From NCBI GenBank assembly GCA_947652605.1, contig OX393576.1, forward strand, positions 18,626,575-18,690,574: 64,000 nt of DNA, read 5' to 3'. Under the pieces are notes generated by a model. That model was not told the DNA's origin and did not search any database. It saw only the letters and a list, made by a program, of their open reading frames with translations. Positions 25,301 to 38,400 of this stretch are shown piece by piece. The translations under genes were made by a program, and so were the position numbers. Numbering within the stretch: the stretch's first letter is position 1; every line of letters begins with the position of its first letter. This DNA is from Elmis aenea (taxonomy: Eukaryota; Arthropoda; Insecta; Coleoptera; Elmidae).

Positions 25301-28300
25301 TTTATGTAACGTTAAAAAATTATTGTTTTCAATAAACTTCATAACATTTCGTACATGATAAGTGTAGTATTAAGTAAAATATTAAGATATTTTATTTCTT
25401 TTATCACTAGGTCAAAAGAATTGTTTGCGTTGTGGTAACTAAGGTTAAAAAAGGCGATCTTCATACGGAATATTTTTTGTACAAAGCGTCAAAGAGAAAA
25501 TTCGTTCTAAATGATTTTCTTGAAGCGAGTTTTTTCGCTACACGCTGATCCACTTGAAGACTATCACGTTACTTTTAATTTCTGAGTGGCGCCATATTAC
25601 TAAAAATTTTGGATACATTTATTCGTATAACAGTCGTTGTCGACGCGTAAACGTCAAAATGAATTACACACGTCAATTCTTCCCAATATGAACATAAACA
25701 AACCATGGCACCCACCAAAATGAATCGCTTTATTTTGGAATATTTAATGATTCATGTTTCTTTTTTTAATTTTTTACATAAAAACGGTAGGTTTTGCGAA
25801 AAAAGATAAAGAATAAAAAAAGTTTTTAAATAAATTAAACTTATAAAAATAATTTTTTTGTTGCAAAATTTCAACCCACCAAAAATTTCTCATTAAAAAA
25901 ACAGCAGGGGGTCGCACTTTTCAGCCTGTGATGGTGGGAGACGATTGAAAATATTACTATGGGAAACCTTTTAATAAGTATAAAACATCTACCAAATATC
26001 ATTCTCCTACATTCATCCAAATTGGAGAAATAAAATAAAAACCTAATTTTTCCGCTCCCCTTTAGAGGGTTGTAAGTCCGAAAGCGGACGTCTAAGGAAA
26101 ATAATTTATATGAAAGACCCCTCTTAATTTTTGATAAGGAATCGCCTCCTAAAGTTTTTTGCAATACTTAAGAAACACCCTGTATAAACTGATTGTTTTT
26201 TTTATCAATTGCTAATTTTAGATGTTGTTGCAATAATAAGGTTACTACAAATATTTTGATATTATTTGCTTTAAAGTTGCTTAGGCAACTTGAAATCTCT
26301 CAAAGTCAACAACCATGTTGTGTTTCAATTTGTCAATATTAAATTGTTAAAAAAATGATTTTGTATAAGTATTATGTTATTATTATTATGGTTTCATTCG
26401 TATTTTCCAAATACTAACAGCCCAAAAAATAAAATATATTTTGAAATTTAAACAAATGCATGCGAAGAAATGTTATTGTTTATGTATGCATACAATTAGG
26501 CCTGTCGCGCACGTGCTATATTTTTGCCACGCAGCTAAAAAATGCACGATTAAAATGCTCCTTAAAATAATTGCGTTTTCGCAAGGGCGATATAAAATCG
26601 TCGGTAAGATCATTTGTGAAGATGAATTTTAACGAATTAGCTGCTCTAATAAAAAAAAAAAACGGAAAAACCAAGCTGTAAACAATTGTGGGTGCATCCA
26701 TACGTTAATGAAAGGCTATTAGAGAACATATTTCTTTAAAAAGTTTTTTGTCTTATGGAATCATCCTCCGAAACTTTTCAATTACTTTAGAATGAGTTGT
26801 AACAGTTTTGATATACTATTGATTTTGATAGATGCTCGAATTACTTTCAAAATACTTCTATTTCAGATATAAAAAAATCCGTATCAAACAACATGACTTG
26901 TGTCGTTTGAATTGAACTACCGAATCAATGAAAAATCGTTAACAGCTAGATGCGTTATTGGTTTGCAAGTTTTCTTAACACTTATTAAACCTTTTGTACA
27001 ACTCAATATTTAAATAATAAATTAATGTTATCACAAAGCTGTCATTGGTCAATATAGAAATGCATTTGTACCTGAAAATACATGTTTGTAAACGGAAGTG
27101 GAAAATTCGTGTTACAAAAGGATTTAAAACTACCTACCATTAAGAAATTATATTAATTCAGGTAAATGATTGTTTGGAACCTAATTTTAATAAATCTCTG
27201 TTTATTGCGACCGCGTTAGCTATGAAACCGTCAAAGATAAGATCAAAATTTATCTATTTACTAATGCGCGCATACATGCAAGTAAAATGGTGCAAAGTTT
27301 TTGAAAATATCCTAAACGGTTCCGGAGAAAAACGCCAAAAACATGTCAAATTGTCAAATTTTGACGAAATTCTCGCTCCCGACGACCCGATTTAAATGTT
27401 GCGTGTAAGATTTTGGCACGTTTTCCTCAATATCTTTTCCGGACGATTTTTTCGGGAATTCTCATATAGCCTATCTTTTTCCCATGGTCCTATAGCATAG
27501 ATTGTCTGTGCCAAATTTGGTCAGGATCGGATGAATAGTATAGGAATGCATAAAGGACATACAAACATACAAACATACATACATTCATTTTTATATATAT
27601 AGATAACACCCAAAAGGTGCAAAAATACAACTTGATTAGTTTAAATTGTTCACACGGTTTTTATTTAAAAATATAAAAATATAGCAGTGCTGTTTTGTTT
27701 GTTTTAGTTCTAAAAATCTATTTATTTGAATTAAATTAGATCCTGCTGTAATTATTTAAAAAGACAAGAGAATTAATTCAAGTGGATAGTTCACTAAATG
27801 TTCCCATAAATGTTATTAATAAAAAAGAAGAAAACTTATATTAACTCTAAACGCAAAAAACATAATTAATATATAAAAAATTAACTTGAGTATACTTTAA
27901 CCCCTTACCGCATATTGTATCAGATATGATACATACCATATAAAGCGATATTAGTCATAGTTCTCATATAGTAGCGCCTTCTACAGTGTACTATACTAAT
28001 AATATACAGTTTCACGCGTAATATTTGAAAAATTGCGCCATCTATGTTGAACTACAGAAAATATACATTAAAAAACGTCAAAGAGCTTAACATTTCCCGC
28101 CTACTACCGCCATTTATGCAAATTGGGTAAATTTATGTTATTGCATTTTATTTATTTACATTATAAATTCAACGTGTAATTTTTTTTTACTATAATAACG
28201 TCTAAATCCTTTGTGCCAAATCATTTAATTTTTATGAATAAAAATTATGTATGTAGTATATATGCATGGTATTACATATTAGAAAAAAAAACAGAAAAGG

Positions 28301-29430
28301 TAAAAAATTTCGTCTTAAAATAAAAATAAATTTTTTTTAACATTTTTTTAGCATTCTGTAATATATTGTACACATTCAAAAAAATTTATTTGAAAATTTA
28401 AAAAGTCATGCAGTAAGGGGTTAACTTAATAGTTTGTACATACTGCACAATATACATTTTCACAATCCATTCAATCTTACTAGCAACAGCAGCACATCAG
28501 ACAATAAATCTTCTTTTAAGTCTGTTTTATACTACACTATTTTATCGTTTAAGAAAATCGTATACGATTTTCTAGTACGGTGTCAATCAGAAATTAAAAA
28601 TCTTGAACGAAAAATTCGTACGAAATTATTACCGTCCCTATATGCGTCCAATTTTAGCATGCGCGCATGCGTATTCTACTGTTACTGTATCTGACCGCAT
28701 GTCATTTGTGGGTTAGGTTAACTGGAACAATCAAATGATGTTAAATACTACTTATTACCGTTAATCCCTCACAATTTATTTTGTAGGAATAAATATGTAG
28801 AATGGGACAAGCGTTAAATATACGTTAAATTTGAAAATGATTCGCTTTCTGTTGTGATCAAATTGAACATTTGACATGGTTACTCAAGGTGCCAACAAAA
28901 TATGGATAAAGTTACTAAAAAGTAACCAAATATATTGGGGTTTTCGTACCAAAATATAATACAATGTAAAAGGTTGATATTTTCCATGCTAAATTCTTGA
29001 ACGAAATTTTTGTATCAAAAATCGTATACGATTTTCTTAAACGAAAAAATAGTATAGTATAAAACAGTCTTTACATTAGTCGTTTGCGAAGTAAGAGTAA
29101 ATTTTACTTTTATTAACTCTATAAACGCAAATAAAACATACTCATTAATAATATTATATCCAATCAAGTGTACAGAGAAAATCTGTACCGTTTCTTGTGT
29201 TACACGAAACTGCAAGTATAAACAATAAATTGTTAAAACATATCATTTATATGAAGAAAAGTGAAGCTCTTATTTCAAGCGAGATTTTTTACTGCCTCGT
29301 GAGTCTCCCCAGCATAGAAGGTGAATTCGCGTTTGTGTTCAACAAATAAAATTTAAATAGTGATAAAACCGGTTAAAACCGGTTTTGGAAAATATTTATT
29401 TCGTTTTCGTTCTTGAACGAAAAATAATAA

Positions 29431-29461
<31 letters not shown>

Positions 29462-32400
29462 CTTAAATAAATTTCGGTTAATTTCGTTTAACGTTTTCGT
29501 TCCGTTCTCAGTCCCTGGTTATAACAGATACCTATACCGTAACTTCTCAAATCATAGCGCTTTTGCAAGGGTTTCGTTTTTGACCTTTTTTCTCCGGAAC
29601 CGTTTAAGATTTTTTCAAAAACTACGCACCATTTCACTTGCAAAGGATGCGCGCATTGGTAAATAGAAGAATTTTATCTCTGACGGTTTCATGGCCAAAG
29701 CGATCGCAAAAATTAGTCTTATTATTCAGCTTTTCAGTTTTTCACCTATTTTTCCGAAGGAAATGGCCAGTGGCACGCATAACTCTGCAAAACATTTAGT
29801 TTTGATGTTCTTGATGCAATAAACAGCCTTGATCAGATTCTAGCAACAACATATCGTGACCTTCCCTGGTTAGAATGTTAAACTGAATGATTTAATAATT
29901 AAATAAGTTTGTAATATATGGAATTTACAGCAATACATGCGCTTGTTATACGGTGAAAATGCGGAATTATCTTAACACTGTCATAAACAATATACCCTAC
30001 CCTACTTATCGTCTGTGCGCGCACAAGCATCAATACAGGTGTATTCTATTTTCCAGAGCGATAATTGCTTCGCCTGCAAAATAGGTCTGGACTCAATTTT
30101 AAAATCGTCCGTGCGCTCACAATCATTTACTTTAATAGAATTCATTTTGGGCGACTAAAAATTGCCCCTAAAATATCGCCCGTGCGCAACAGGCCATATA
30201 TCAAGTAAAACAATTAAGAAAACTTCATAATAGTTTCGAGTTTGAATTTTCAAGTAATTGATGCCGCTCATCTTTGATATTAATTTGTTTGATATCCGTT
30301 TTTGTTAATTATATAGTTTAATGGCACAGTCAAAATCCAAAACAATTAATCAAACAATATTTATTAGCTTATGTATTTGGAATATTACCATTTGAGATTT
30401 TGAAACGCTGGAAATGTTTAATAATTATAATTGTGATATGACGTGAGGTTCTAGACATCCAAAGTACATTAAATAAAAAGATAAGAAAACATTACATACA
30501 TTTTAATGGGGTTTAATTTTTTTGATAATTTTAATGTTTGTGAATCACAATCCCGCCCGACACGGTTCAACTAATGATCTCTTCTATCTGATGCATGTCT
30601 TGAATGTCTGGATATGAAGGTCAGATGGCAGTGCATAAGGATGTACAGTATTTGGGACGACATAAATAAGTTTGATAATTAGTTGCATTAAATAATAATA
30701 AATATTACAATTTTTAACAAATTCTGTCCTCATTAACATTAAGTTACCAATTTTTAAATGGAAACTGGGCGGTTTAAATTAATCAATGGTGACCAAACTA
30801 GGGGGTGCACTCTGAAATAAATGCGTGAAACCTCTTGGGGTAGTCGCAAAAATGTTCCCATTTTAATAAGAATATTCATATTCATTTATTTTAAAATTAA
30901 TACTTTAAATTTATTTTCATTGATATCAGTTATTCTAACATTATTAATTTTTAGTAATTTAAATCGGGGAGCAATATTTATATGTCGTCTTGCCAGCTTT
31001 TCTGGGTATATCTGCTATCTCTTCTGATTTTGTCATTTAAACGTGAGTGTGGTATTTAAATGACATTTGTTGATTAAGGGTAGTTCACACATTTGACGTA
31101 AGCCTACCATACTTTTATATTTTGACATAACAGACAAATAAGTTAGGTTAACCTGACCTAATATACATTTGTTTGTCATCGATTTCCAATTTATCATGTC
31201 CCCAATAGATGTTCCAACGATTTTAGAACATTATCAACAAATAGCAACTTCAAATAATTAGTTGCACTACTACACTCGATGCTGCAATTTAGGGGTGGGC
31301 GATATCCAAATTTCGATATCGAATATCGATATCGAAATTATATCGATATATATCGATATATCGATATATCGACATATCAATATATCGACATATCGATATA
31401 TCGATATATCGACATATCGATATATCGGAATATCGATATATCGATATATCGATATATCGGAATATCGACATATCGATATATATCGACATCGAAATTTCGA
31501 TATAAAAGCGGCGCGAAGCTAAAAAGTCGGTAAAAAAGTGAAAAAAGAGACTGGTGACCTAAAAAAAAAAGATTCTCGCCCTTAAAATATCGATATAACG
31601 GAATGTCGGAATATCGATATATCGATATTCCGATATATCGATATTCCGATATATCGATATATCGACATATCGATATTTCGATATATCGATATTTCGATAT
31701 ATCGATATATCGATATCCGATATTTCGATATATCGATATATCGATATCAAAATTATATCGATATTTATCGATATATCGATATATCGCCCACCCCTACTGC
31801 AATTACAAGAGCGGCCATTTTTATTTCAAAATCGCGACTTTGTATTTGGGTAGTTCACACGGTGACTTTTAAAGTCGCGACTTTAAAAGTCACCGTGTGA
31901 ACTACCCATTAGGATTTTTTTGTTTTCCACGGCACTCTTGAAAATTTTGTGAAACCTAACCTATTTTAGTTAAACTTTTATTTTTTATTTCTTATTAGTT
32001 TTGCACTAAAATTAACTTATGATTACATCATTGAATTCAGGAAAAAAATTTCTACCAGTTTTAGTAAAAACAAATACATGGTGCCATTTGGAAAAAAAAT
32101 TGACTATCGTTTGACATATAAGTTCAACTTGAAAAAATTGAGGAGCCATTTCATTTAGTTTTTTGTTCACCAACTTCGGACCACAAACAACGGAGTTACA
32201 GCTTGCGGCGTTTTTTGTGTTACACCCTGTATACAGGGTTCTCGTTTTTCGAGGGCCACTATGGAGATCTCGTAAACGGTAAGATTTACGGCTTCGGTTA
32301 AATTGGGGCAAAGTTGTATATTTTCATTTGATGTCGAATTTCATTTCTGTTAAAACTTTTTCATGGCCACTTTTTTGAATCAGAATCTCCAATTAAATTT

Positions 32401-35400
32401 TCCGTGCGAAGTTTCGTTTTTTTTAAAACCATCATCAGGTAAATTTTTTCTTATAGACGCTATATCTGATCGTAACGCCAATTTGTAGAGCAGTTTTTTC
32501 TGTATTCGACAAGGTATAACACTTGGCACATTTTTGAAACAATGGTTGTTAAAAACGGCAAAAACAGATATTTTATTTAAAACAAATCCTAATCGGCATT
32601 GTAAATAATTGTCTTAGTCCCTTTTTCCTTGAAAGCACGTAAGTAAACCGCATGAAATTACTATTAAAGGGATTTAATTAAAAAATAGGTAATAATCAAT
32701 ATGTTAGGAATGCATTAACATTGTTCACTTATTAGAAAATATTTTTAGAATAATTTCTTTGGTTAAGTGATAAATTTCTCTAAAATGTGTATTTAATCCC
32801 TTATTTGACATACAATTATTTGTAACAAAATTTTCGTTATCAAATAGTAGGTATAAGTGTTCATAGTTTACAAAAAACGTCCACAAATCTGTTTACGCTT
32901 TTTGCTTATTAGAAGTCATTAACGCAGATAAAAGGCATAACTTGTTATTTTTTGTTACAAATAATTGTATGCCAAATAAGGGTTAAACACACAATTCAGA
33001 GAAATTTATAACTTAACTAAAGATAATATTCTCAAAATATTTGCTAATAAGTGAACAATGTTAATACATTCTTAACATATTTATTAATACGTATTTTTTA
33101 AATTAAATCCCTTTAAAAGTAATTTCATGCGGTTTACTTACGTGCTTCCAAGGAAAAAGGGATTAAGACAATTATTTACAATGCCGATTAGGATTTGTTT
33201 TAAATAAAATATTTGTTTTTGCCATTTTTAACAACAATTGTTTCAAAAATGTGCCAAGTGTTATACCTTGTCGAATTCAGAAAAAAATGCTCTACCAATT
33301 GGCGTTAAAATCAGATATAGCGTCCACAAGAAAAAATTTACCTGATGATGGTTTTAAAAAAACGAAACGTCGCACGGAAAATTTAATTAGAGATTCTGAT
33401 TCCTTGCAAAAAGTGTCCATAAAAAAGTCTTAACAGAAATGAAATTCGACATCAAATGAAAAAGTTACGGGCGAAAAACAAAAATCCACTTTTTTACTTT
33501 TTTCTCTATATCTCAAAAACTAAAAGAGCTAGATAAGTTCTGTTTGCGTCAAATTATTAAGCACCTGAATATACAACTTTGTCCCAATTTAACCGAAGTC
33601 GTAACTCTTACCGTTTACGAGATCCCCATAGTGGCCCTCGAAAAACGAGAACCCTGTATACACCACCCTACTGCCTTTATTGTATTTTTGATTCAATTAG
33701 CTTAATCTTTAACTGGTTTCAACATACAGGGTACCCCAATTATCGTGATACAAAAATGGTTAAATGGGTCAAAATGATCTATGATCTATTCTATGGAAAA
33801 AAATCTTAAAAAAATTAATAGTTTTCAATTTTGCTTGTAACTTGCTTTTTTGAAATCGTACACATAATATTTCATTTGAAATTGTTAATTAATTTTGCCT
33901 ATCCTTATTTGGTTTTGTTGTTTTAACATCAATTTTCTTATTTTAAATACGGGTTGTAGTTAGTTGTGACACAATTTAAAAGATCATTTTCTCGTTTCAT
34001 TGATGTATCGTTTATTAGGTTTATCTTTAAAAATAAGTAAATTATAACAATATTATTGTATTTATCAAGTTTTATCATTGGCCTTTATAAAACAATACAT
34101 AAATACGCTAGCTGTGGTTAATTAAAGTAAAAACCTCAATAATTTAAAATATTATGTATGATTTCAAATAAGCAAGTTATAAGCAAAAGTTGATAACGTC
34201 TTTTTTAACAATATTGCAAAAACAATTAATTTTTTTCAAATAATATTCAAAAAGTTTATTCTTAAATCATATATCATATTAACTCATTTGACCAATTTTG
34301 TATTTGTTACCGTTTACGAGATCCCCATGCTGTGCACGATAACTTCGTTTCTAATTAATTGTATCTTTTTTGTTTTTCATTCAATTATCCTCAGAACTCA
34401 TTTCCGCTGCATTGACATCGCTTCTGTTTCCGTAAGTAAGTGTTGAAGTTACTTCTAGTTTTGTTCCTTTTTGGTTTCTCTGTTTTCAAGTATGTTGTTC
34501 ATGAGTTGTTATTCTTCCAACGATTCATATTTTTCAATTATTTTTTTATTTATTTCTTTATTTTTCTTGATAATTGCTAAATATCTAAAGTTATCGATTT
34601 GTCCACCCTCTGTCTGTCTAGTGCAGCGGTTTTGAACCCGTTTAAATTAATGTATCCCTTGGTCTCACTGTGAAGCAGGGCTGTGGAGTCGGAGTCGGAG
34701 TTTAGGAGAAATTTCTGGTCAATGGAGTCGGAGTCGGAGTCGGAAAAAATGTACCGACTCCGACTCCGAGTACAACAAAAAATTGCGAGGTGGTCCTTTG
34801 CCTAAAATTTAAACTCAAATTTTAAATATTTTTTTTATGTTTATTATTTTTTTTTTCTTATATTACACACCATAAAATGTCTTAGTATTTAATTTGGTCG
34901 GAGTCGGAGTCGGAGTCGTAGTTGAACCACTAAAATTATCAGGAGTCGGAGTCGGAGTCGACTTTTTTTTCCCGACTTCGCAGCCCTGCTGTGAAGCATC
35001 ATGTTATTCTTTGTTTGTTGGTTTATTTCAAACGAACTTTATTTATGCATATAACATACCGCGTGAAACATATTTAGTGCGAATTTAGTTGATATTGCGT
35101 TCCACCAATATATTTATTCTGGGAATTGTATTTGACACGTGCTCCCTGTACAAGTTCCATGGACCCCTGGTTCAGAACCCGTGCTCTAGTGTGTTTTTAT
35201 GCATTTGTTCTCTGCTGCAATGATCATAGTTTTCGTCTTTAAACATTTATCTTCTTGTTGATCTTTTTCAATCTCTCGTTTAAAATGTCTAGATTATGTT
35301 AAACATTCATTTCTGTTTTCGCGACTACGACCATATCGTCTGCGAACATGAGCTCAGTTATTTTTATTTTTTTCATTTTATGGTTACTACCTAGATGCAA

Positions 35401-38400
35401 TAGTATTTTTTGTTTTGCTACTTTTATTACCTCATCTATCACGACCGAGAATAAGAATGGACTGCGCACGCATCCTTGTTTTATGCCATCCTCTGTTTCA
35501 AACTCTGTAGATTCTTTATTCTGTGTTCTTATAATATTCACCGTCTTTTCATGCGTTGCTTTTATTATGTCAATTGTTTTTCTGTCGATTCCTTCCTTTT
35601 GTAGGTCCTTATACGTCTTTTGTTTTAATGCTATCGAATGCCTTAAGTGACTCAGAACGCCTCTTCATTATACAAAAGCGATGTATAAGAAATATATTTG
35701 GCCTGAACTACCGAGATCACTGCAAAGAAACTTTTCGTGACAACGAAATATTAACCTTTTACGGTCTATTTATCCTCGAAGCCATCATGTTCGTAAAAAA
35801 TAATGTAGATCTGTTCGAAGAGAATATAAGAAATCATGCAGCCAATACGCGACATAAAAAAAACCTAAAACCCGATTGTTTCAAATATACCTATCTTCAA
35901 AAAAATGTAGCCTCCACAATTATTGCTATATATAATAAATTTAACACATCACCTGAGAGTATAATAAATCTTCCCACCCGCGAATTGAAGAAGAAATTAA
36001 GAAAAGTTCTGATTTCTAAAGCTTACTATGGAGTAAGCGAATATTTAAATGATGCTGACTTTGTAAAATGTTATATTTAAATATCATTTTTCTGTGTTTT
36101 TTCTTTTTTATTAACTATGTATATTATTTGTAATGTACGTAAATTATTATTGTGACAAGTTCTACACCTTTTTTGGGATATTCAGAACAAATAAAGATTA
36201 TTATTATTATTATTAAATGTATATCTTTCTTTTTAGTAATGCTATTTTAAATTGTTTGTATGAAAATTAGGTCCTGTGTGCTTCTCCCTCTTTTGAAACC
36301 ATATTGTTTCTTTTAATGTTTTTTGCAATTTTTTGCCAACATTTTGCGCGGTATGCTCATTTATGTTATGCCTAAAAATTTAAACAATTCTTTGTGTCTC
36401 CTTTTATGTACAGCGGTAAGATGATTCCCGTGTTCCACCCTTGGTACTTTATTATTTTCACTATTTTATTAAATTTGTGTTTTTTTATGACAATGCATTC
36501 TATTTTTACATAATTAGTAAGCACTTTTGAACAATAATAAAATAATTTAATACGATAAGTGGTTTTTAATTAAAATTATTTATATAAACAAATGAATCAC
36601 TTAAATAATATCATTTTCAAGTAATTTAAAAGTTTAATACACAATTACACAGATGTTGTTATTATCATATTGAATAATATCTACTTGTAATTAGTAATAT
36701 TTTAGAAATAACATTTTTAATAATAATCTAGCAGTTTATTGCACTTACATTTATTTTGTTTCTTAATCTTATTATGTGATTAAATTAATTAATTTAATAA
36801 CAAATGTAATTATATTAGTTTTGCTATCTGATCTTTCTGTTAATTAATACAATAAGTACAAAATAAGCGCAATATATTTTTTTTAAATATGTTTATTTTT
36901 TTTCCGGCACAAGCGGATATACGTTCGTCCCATTGTTAATTTTCTTTACTTTCAATCACAAATTTTAAAAAAACATTTAATTGGAAATGTCTTAGTTTTA
37001 AAATATTGATTGATTTTGGGTTTTTAACCATTTGCTGTGTGCTATAGTTTTGTTATTTAAAAAAAAAATTCCTACGCCAATTTGCATGTTTGTTGAGCTA
37101 ATATAAGCTTATTAAATTAGCCACTCTCCGCAATGGCTTTTATTATTTTTTGTTTTACTACTGTTGGAAAAAATGTTACTTAAACCTCTTTTATTTTAGT
37201 GACTGCGAACCAAATACAAGGTCGAAGGCATACTTTGCCAGAACTTCAATCCATCATCAGAATTTCACATTTACCTATGGTTGAATCTGGTTTATACTAC
37301 GCTGGCCAAGTCTACGAACAAGTAAAGGTATTTGTCTTATTGGTATTATTATTGTTGTGTAATCTATTTTAAAATACGTATAACTTTTGCTAATCATTTT
37401 TTTGATTTTGTGTATGAAAAAATGGGTTAGCTCTGTTGATAAGTGGTTTTATTTTTTTGTTGAATGAGGCAGATGTGAGAAATTTCTGTTTGAATATTCG
37501 TTTAAATAGTATGAATTTGAAATCTTTGTTTTAGAAATCTAATAATGTCCTATACTGGGCATTTGGTCAAGCCGAAAATTCTGTTCATTCGGTAGTTGAT
37601 ACCATTCTACCAATTTTCCCACTGATCGAAGGTCCATTAACAGCTTTTGATAAAATTCTTTGCATCAGTTTAGATATGGTTGAAGAAAAAGTTCCGTCCA
37701 TCCATTTGCCTCCTCAAGAGGTAAAAAAGTGTGCAAAAATACCGTTCAAAACTGAATATGATTTTTTTTAGCTTTATGATAATACGAAACAATATGTCAG
37801 CGATGTTAGCAGTAAAATTGTCCGTCCAGTTCTTAAAAGAGCAGACTCTGTTAAGCAGTTAGGAAATTCGATGCTAGAAAGTAAATATACCGCGTTTGCT
37901 GCTGATAGACTTGACGGCGCTTTGAATGTAGCGGATAAATATGTTGATAAATATTTACCTTCTGATGAACCAGAAGAAGATGGTAAGGTAGATAAGATTT
38001 AAAAGAGGAAGAAAATAAAATGAATTTATTTTAGAAGCTAATTCGACAATGCCAGATGGTCCGGCTGGAAAAGCAATCCAAACCATGCACCATGTGGACC
38101 GATTTACTCGAAAATTGCAACGACGTTTAACACATAAAACGTTGATGGAGGCTAAGGCATTGAAAGAACACAGTGCAGAAGCAGTGCATGTCCTTATTTA
38201 CGTTGCTGAACTTGTAAGTAATATAAACTATCATCATTTTATCATTTATCATCTAGCTTCTGTCGGAGCAAAAAACGGGCACATTTTGGTGATTCTGTAG
38301 CGGGAGGCCTGGTAGTGGCAACGTCGCTATTCTTGCGCCGCCTGTTTGGTCTTGCACCATATCGTTTATTAAACTTTTCATTCTCTTCTATTCATCGCTG

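Larger units (their letters stand above)
34480..35620 (-). mobile_element. LINE reverse-transcriptase fragment, minus strand
   Basis: The minus strand at 35541-35299 encodes GIKQGCVRSPFLFSVVIDEV and FADDMVVVAKTE, the reverse-transcriptase SP and FADD motifs. It continues as KTMIIAAENKCIKTH to about 35190. It resumes beyond the hAT insertion at about 34615 with EGGQIDNFRYLAIIKKNKEI. The frame is broken and the element is dead. Confidence 0.75.
16126..37199 (+). other. Lsd-1: Proposed 21 kb first intron of perilipin
   Basis: This span lies between the proposed donor at 16126 (GTAAGT) and the sure acceptor at 37198-37199. It contains only transposons, LINE fragments and AT-rich DNA; no host exon was recognised. 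If the first exon is wrong, the span is intergenic. Confidence 0.45.

Noticed and set aside
30821..31027. 68-codon hydrophobic ORF
   Set aside because: It has no splice context and AT-rich leucine/isoleucine/phenylalanine composition expected by chance.
31262..31872. Overlapping ORFs on both strands rich in RYIDISIY
   Set aside because: They are by-products of the CGATAT repeat, open in several frames at once, inside a MITE.
35299..36080. Two reverse-transcriptase ORFs read as one functional element
   Set aside because: They are on opposite strands, abut at about 35640, and each is truncated and of a different LINE type.
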